14,614 nucleotides of DNA from Bacteroidia bacterium (GTDB lineage: Bacteria > Bacteroidota > Bacteroidia > UKL13-3). The stretch lies in NCBI GenBank assembly GCA_022402405.1, contig JAKRSG010000182.1:1-14614 (forward strand), given 5' to 3'. This document shows positions 13,980-14,614 of the stretch, piece by piece (within the stretch, counting starts at the first letter, position 1; the number at the start of each line of letters is the position of its first letter). Under the pieces are notes generated by a model that saw only the letters and a program-made list of their open reading frames with translations, made no database searches and had not been told where the DNA came from. The position numbers and the translations under genes were made by a program.

Positions 13980-14614
13980 TTATTGCTCAATAAGAGCGTC
14001 TTCGTGTTTTTTGTTGGCTAGCTGACCGCAAGCGGCGTCTATGTCTTTGCCTCTACTTCTTCTAACGGTGGCTACCACACCATTTTTTTCGAGGTATGCG
14101 CAGAAGGCATCAATCTTGTTAGAATCGGCTTTTTCAAAAGCACCATCCCCTGTTGGGTTATATTCTATTACATTTACCTTAGCCGGAAACTGCTTGCAAA
14201 AAGCAAGCAATTCTTTGGCATCCTGAATGCTTTCGTTAAAATCTTTAAAGGCAATATATTCAAACGTTACCCTTTTTTTGGTGTGTTGGTGAAAATATTT
14301 TAGGGCTGAACCAACGGAGGCAAGGCTATTGCTTTCATTGATAGGCATTATCATGTTACGCTTGGTATCGTTGGCCGCATGTAGGCTTAAAGCTAGGTTG
14401 AACCTAACTTTATCATCGGCCAATTTCTGAATCATTTTAGCAATACCTGCAGTAGATACAGTAATTCTGTCTGCAGCCATTCCTAATCCTTCTTGAGAAG
14501 TAATTTTTTCTATTCCCGCTAACACATTGGCGTAATTAAGCAAAGGTTCACCCATGCCCATAAAAACTATATTAGTTAGCGGTTTATTGTAATGCGTTTG
14601 AGCCCAGTTTTTGA
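13980..14614 (-). CDS. rlmN: Dual-specificity RNA methyltransferase RlmN, C-terminal part
   Basis: Radical-SAM enzyme that methylates C2 of adenosine 2503 in 23S rRNA (and A37 of some tRNAs). The window holds the last 210 residues plus two bases; the open frame runs through the right edge, so the CxxxCxxC iron-sulfur motif and the true start are not visible. Seen are NIVFMGMGEPL, the VSTAGIA segment, LALSLHAANDTKRNMIMPIN, FEYIAFKDFND-like radical-SAM core residues, IEYNP and the C-terminal RRSRGKDIDAACGQLA. The Cys in ACGQL is the methyl-carrying catalytic cysteine of the family. An ATG at 14561 within the frame is internal, not the start. It is the first visible gene of the exporter operon. 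Confidence 0.96.
   Translation of the reverse strand, partial: KNWAQTHYNKPLTNIVFMGMGEPLLNYANVLAGIEKITSQEGLGMAADRITVSTAGIAKMIQKLADDKVRFNLALSLHAANDTKRNMIMPINESNSLASVGSALKYFHQHTKKRVTFEYIAFKDFNESIQDAKELLAFCKQFPAKVNVIEYNPTGDGAFEKADSNKIDAFCAYLEKNGVVATVRRSRGKDIDAACGQLANKKHEDALIEQ

Noticed and set aside
14376..14561. ATG at 14561 as the start of a short rlmN
   Set aside because: The frame continues upstream to the window edge with conserved RlmN residues (NIVFMGMGEP), so this ATG is internal.

Overview
The window looks like ordinary chromosomal DNA from an environmental member of the Bacteroidota. It is AT-rich, with even codon use and no plasmid, phage or insertion-sequence genes. Three things support this assignment. 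Starts lack Shine-Dalgarno sequences but are often preceded by the Bacteroidota -7 box TAnnTTTG. One secreted peptidase ends in a domain like a type IX secretion (T9SS) sorting tail. The gene types (group-1 PruA, SusD-era style small surface lipoproteins, DUF4249-like protein) are those of this phylum. I cannot name the genus.

Layout. Positions 1-1963 (minus strand): the N-terminal 284 codons of the chaperone dnaK, preceded by a well-matched sigma-54 type -24/-12 promoter with inverted and direct repeats upstream, then an unnamed outer-envelope lipoprotein gene. Positions 2019-3565 (plus): a promoter, panB (pantothenate synthesis) and a RluA-family pseudouridine synthase that overlaps it by one base, closed by a hairpin. 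Positions 3566-4774: a T-rich leader with inverted repeats and a membrane-anchored serine hydrolase of the class A beta-lactamase/PBP fold. Positions 4784-6587: two arrays of 7-bp repeats, a -7 box, pruA (proline catabolism) and a strong intrinsic terminator. Positions 6593-10839: a tightly overlapped plus-strand run of ribD (riboflavin), an EamA/DMT-family transporter, a YigZ/IMPACT protein and a thermolysin-like secreted metallopeptidase. Positions 10836-14614 (minus): an operon read as rlmN (partial), a lipoprotein membrane-fusion protein, an FtsX/MacB-type permease and its ATPase, which together make a MacAB/LolCDE-like tripartite exporter. The two convergent runs share a single CTAG for both stop codons.

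Most of the window is housekeeping. The points that stand out are in non-coding DNA: the likely sigma-54 control of dnaK, and the heptanucleotide repeat family. That family occurs as tandem arrays before pruA and as a perfect 24-bp inverted repeat between the permease and fusion-protein genes. I did not find a convincing new multi-gene system.
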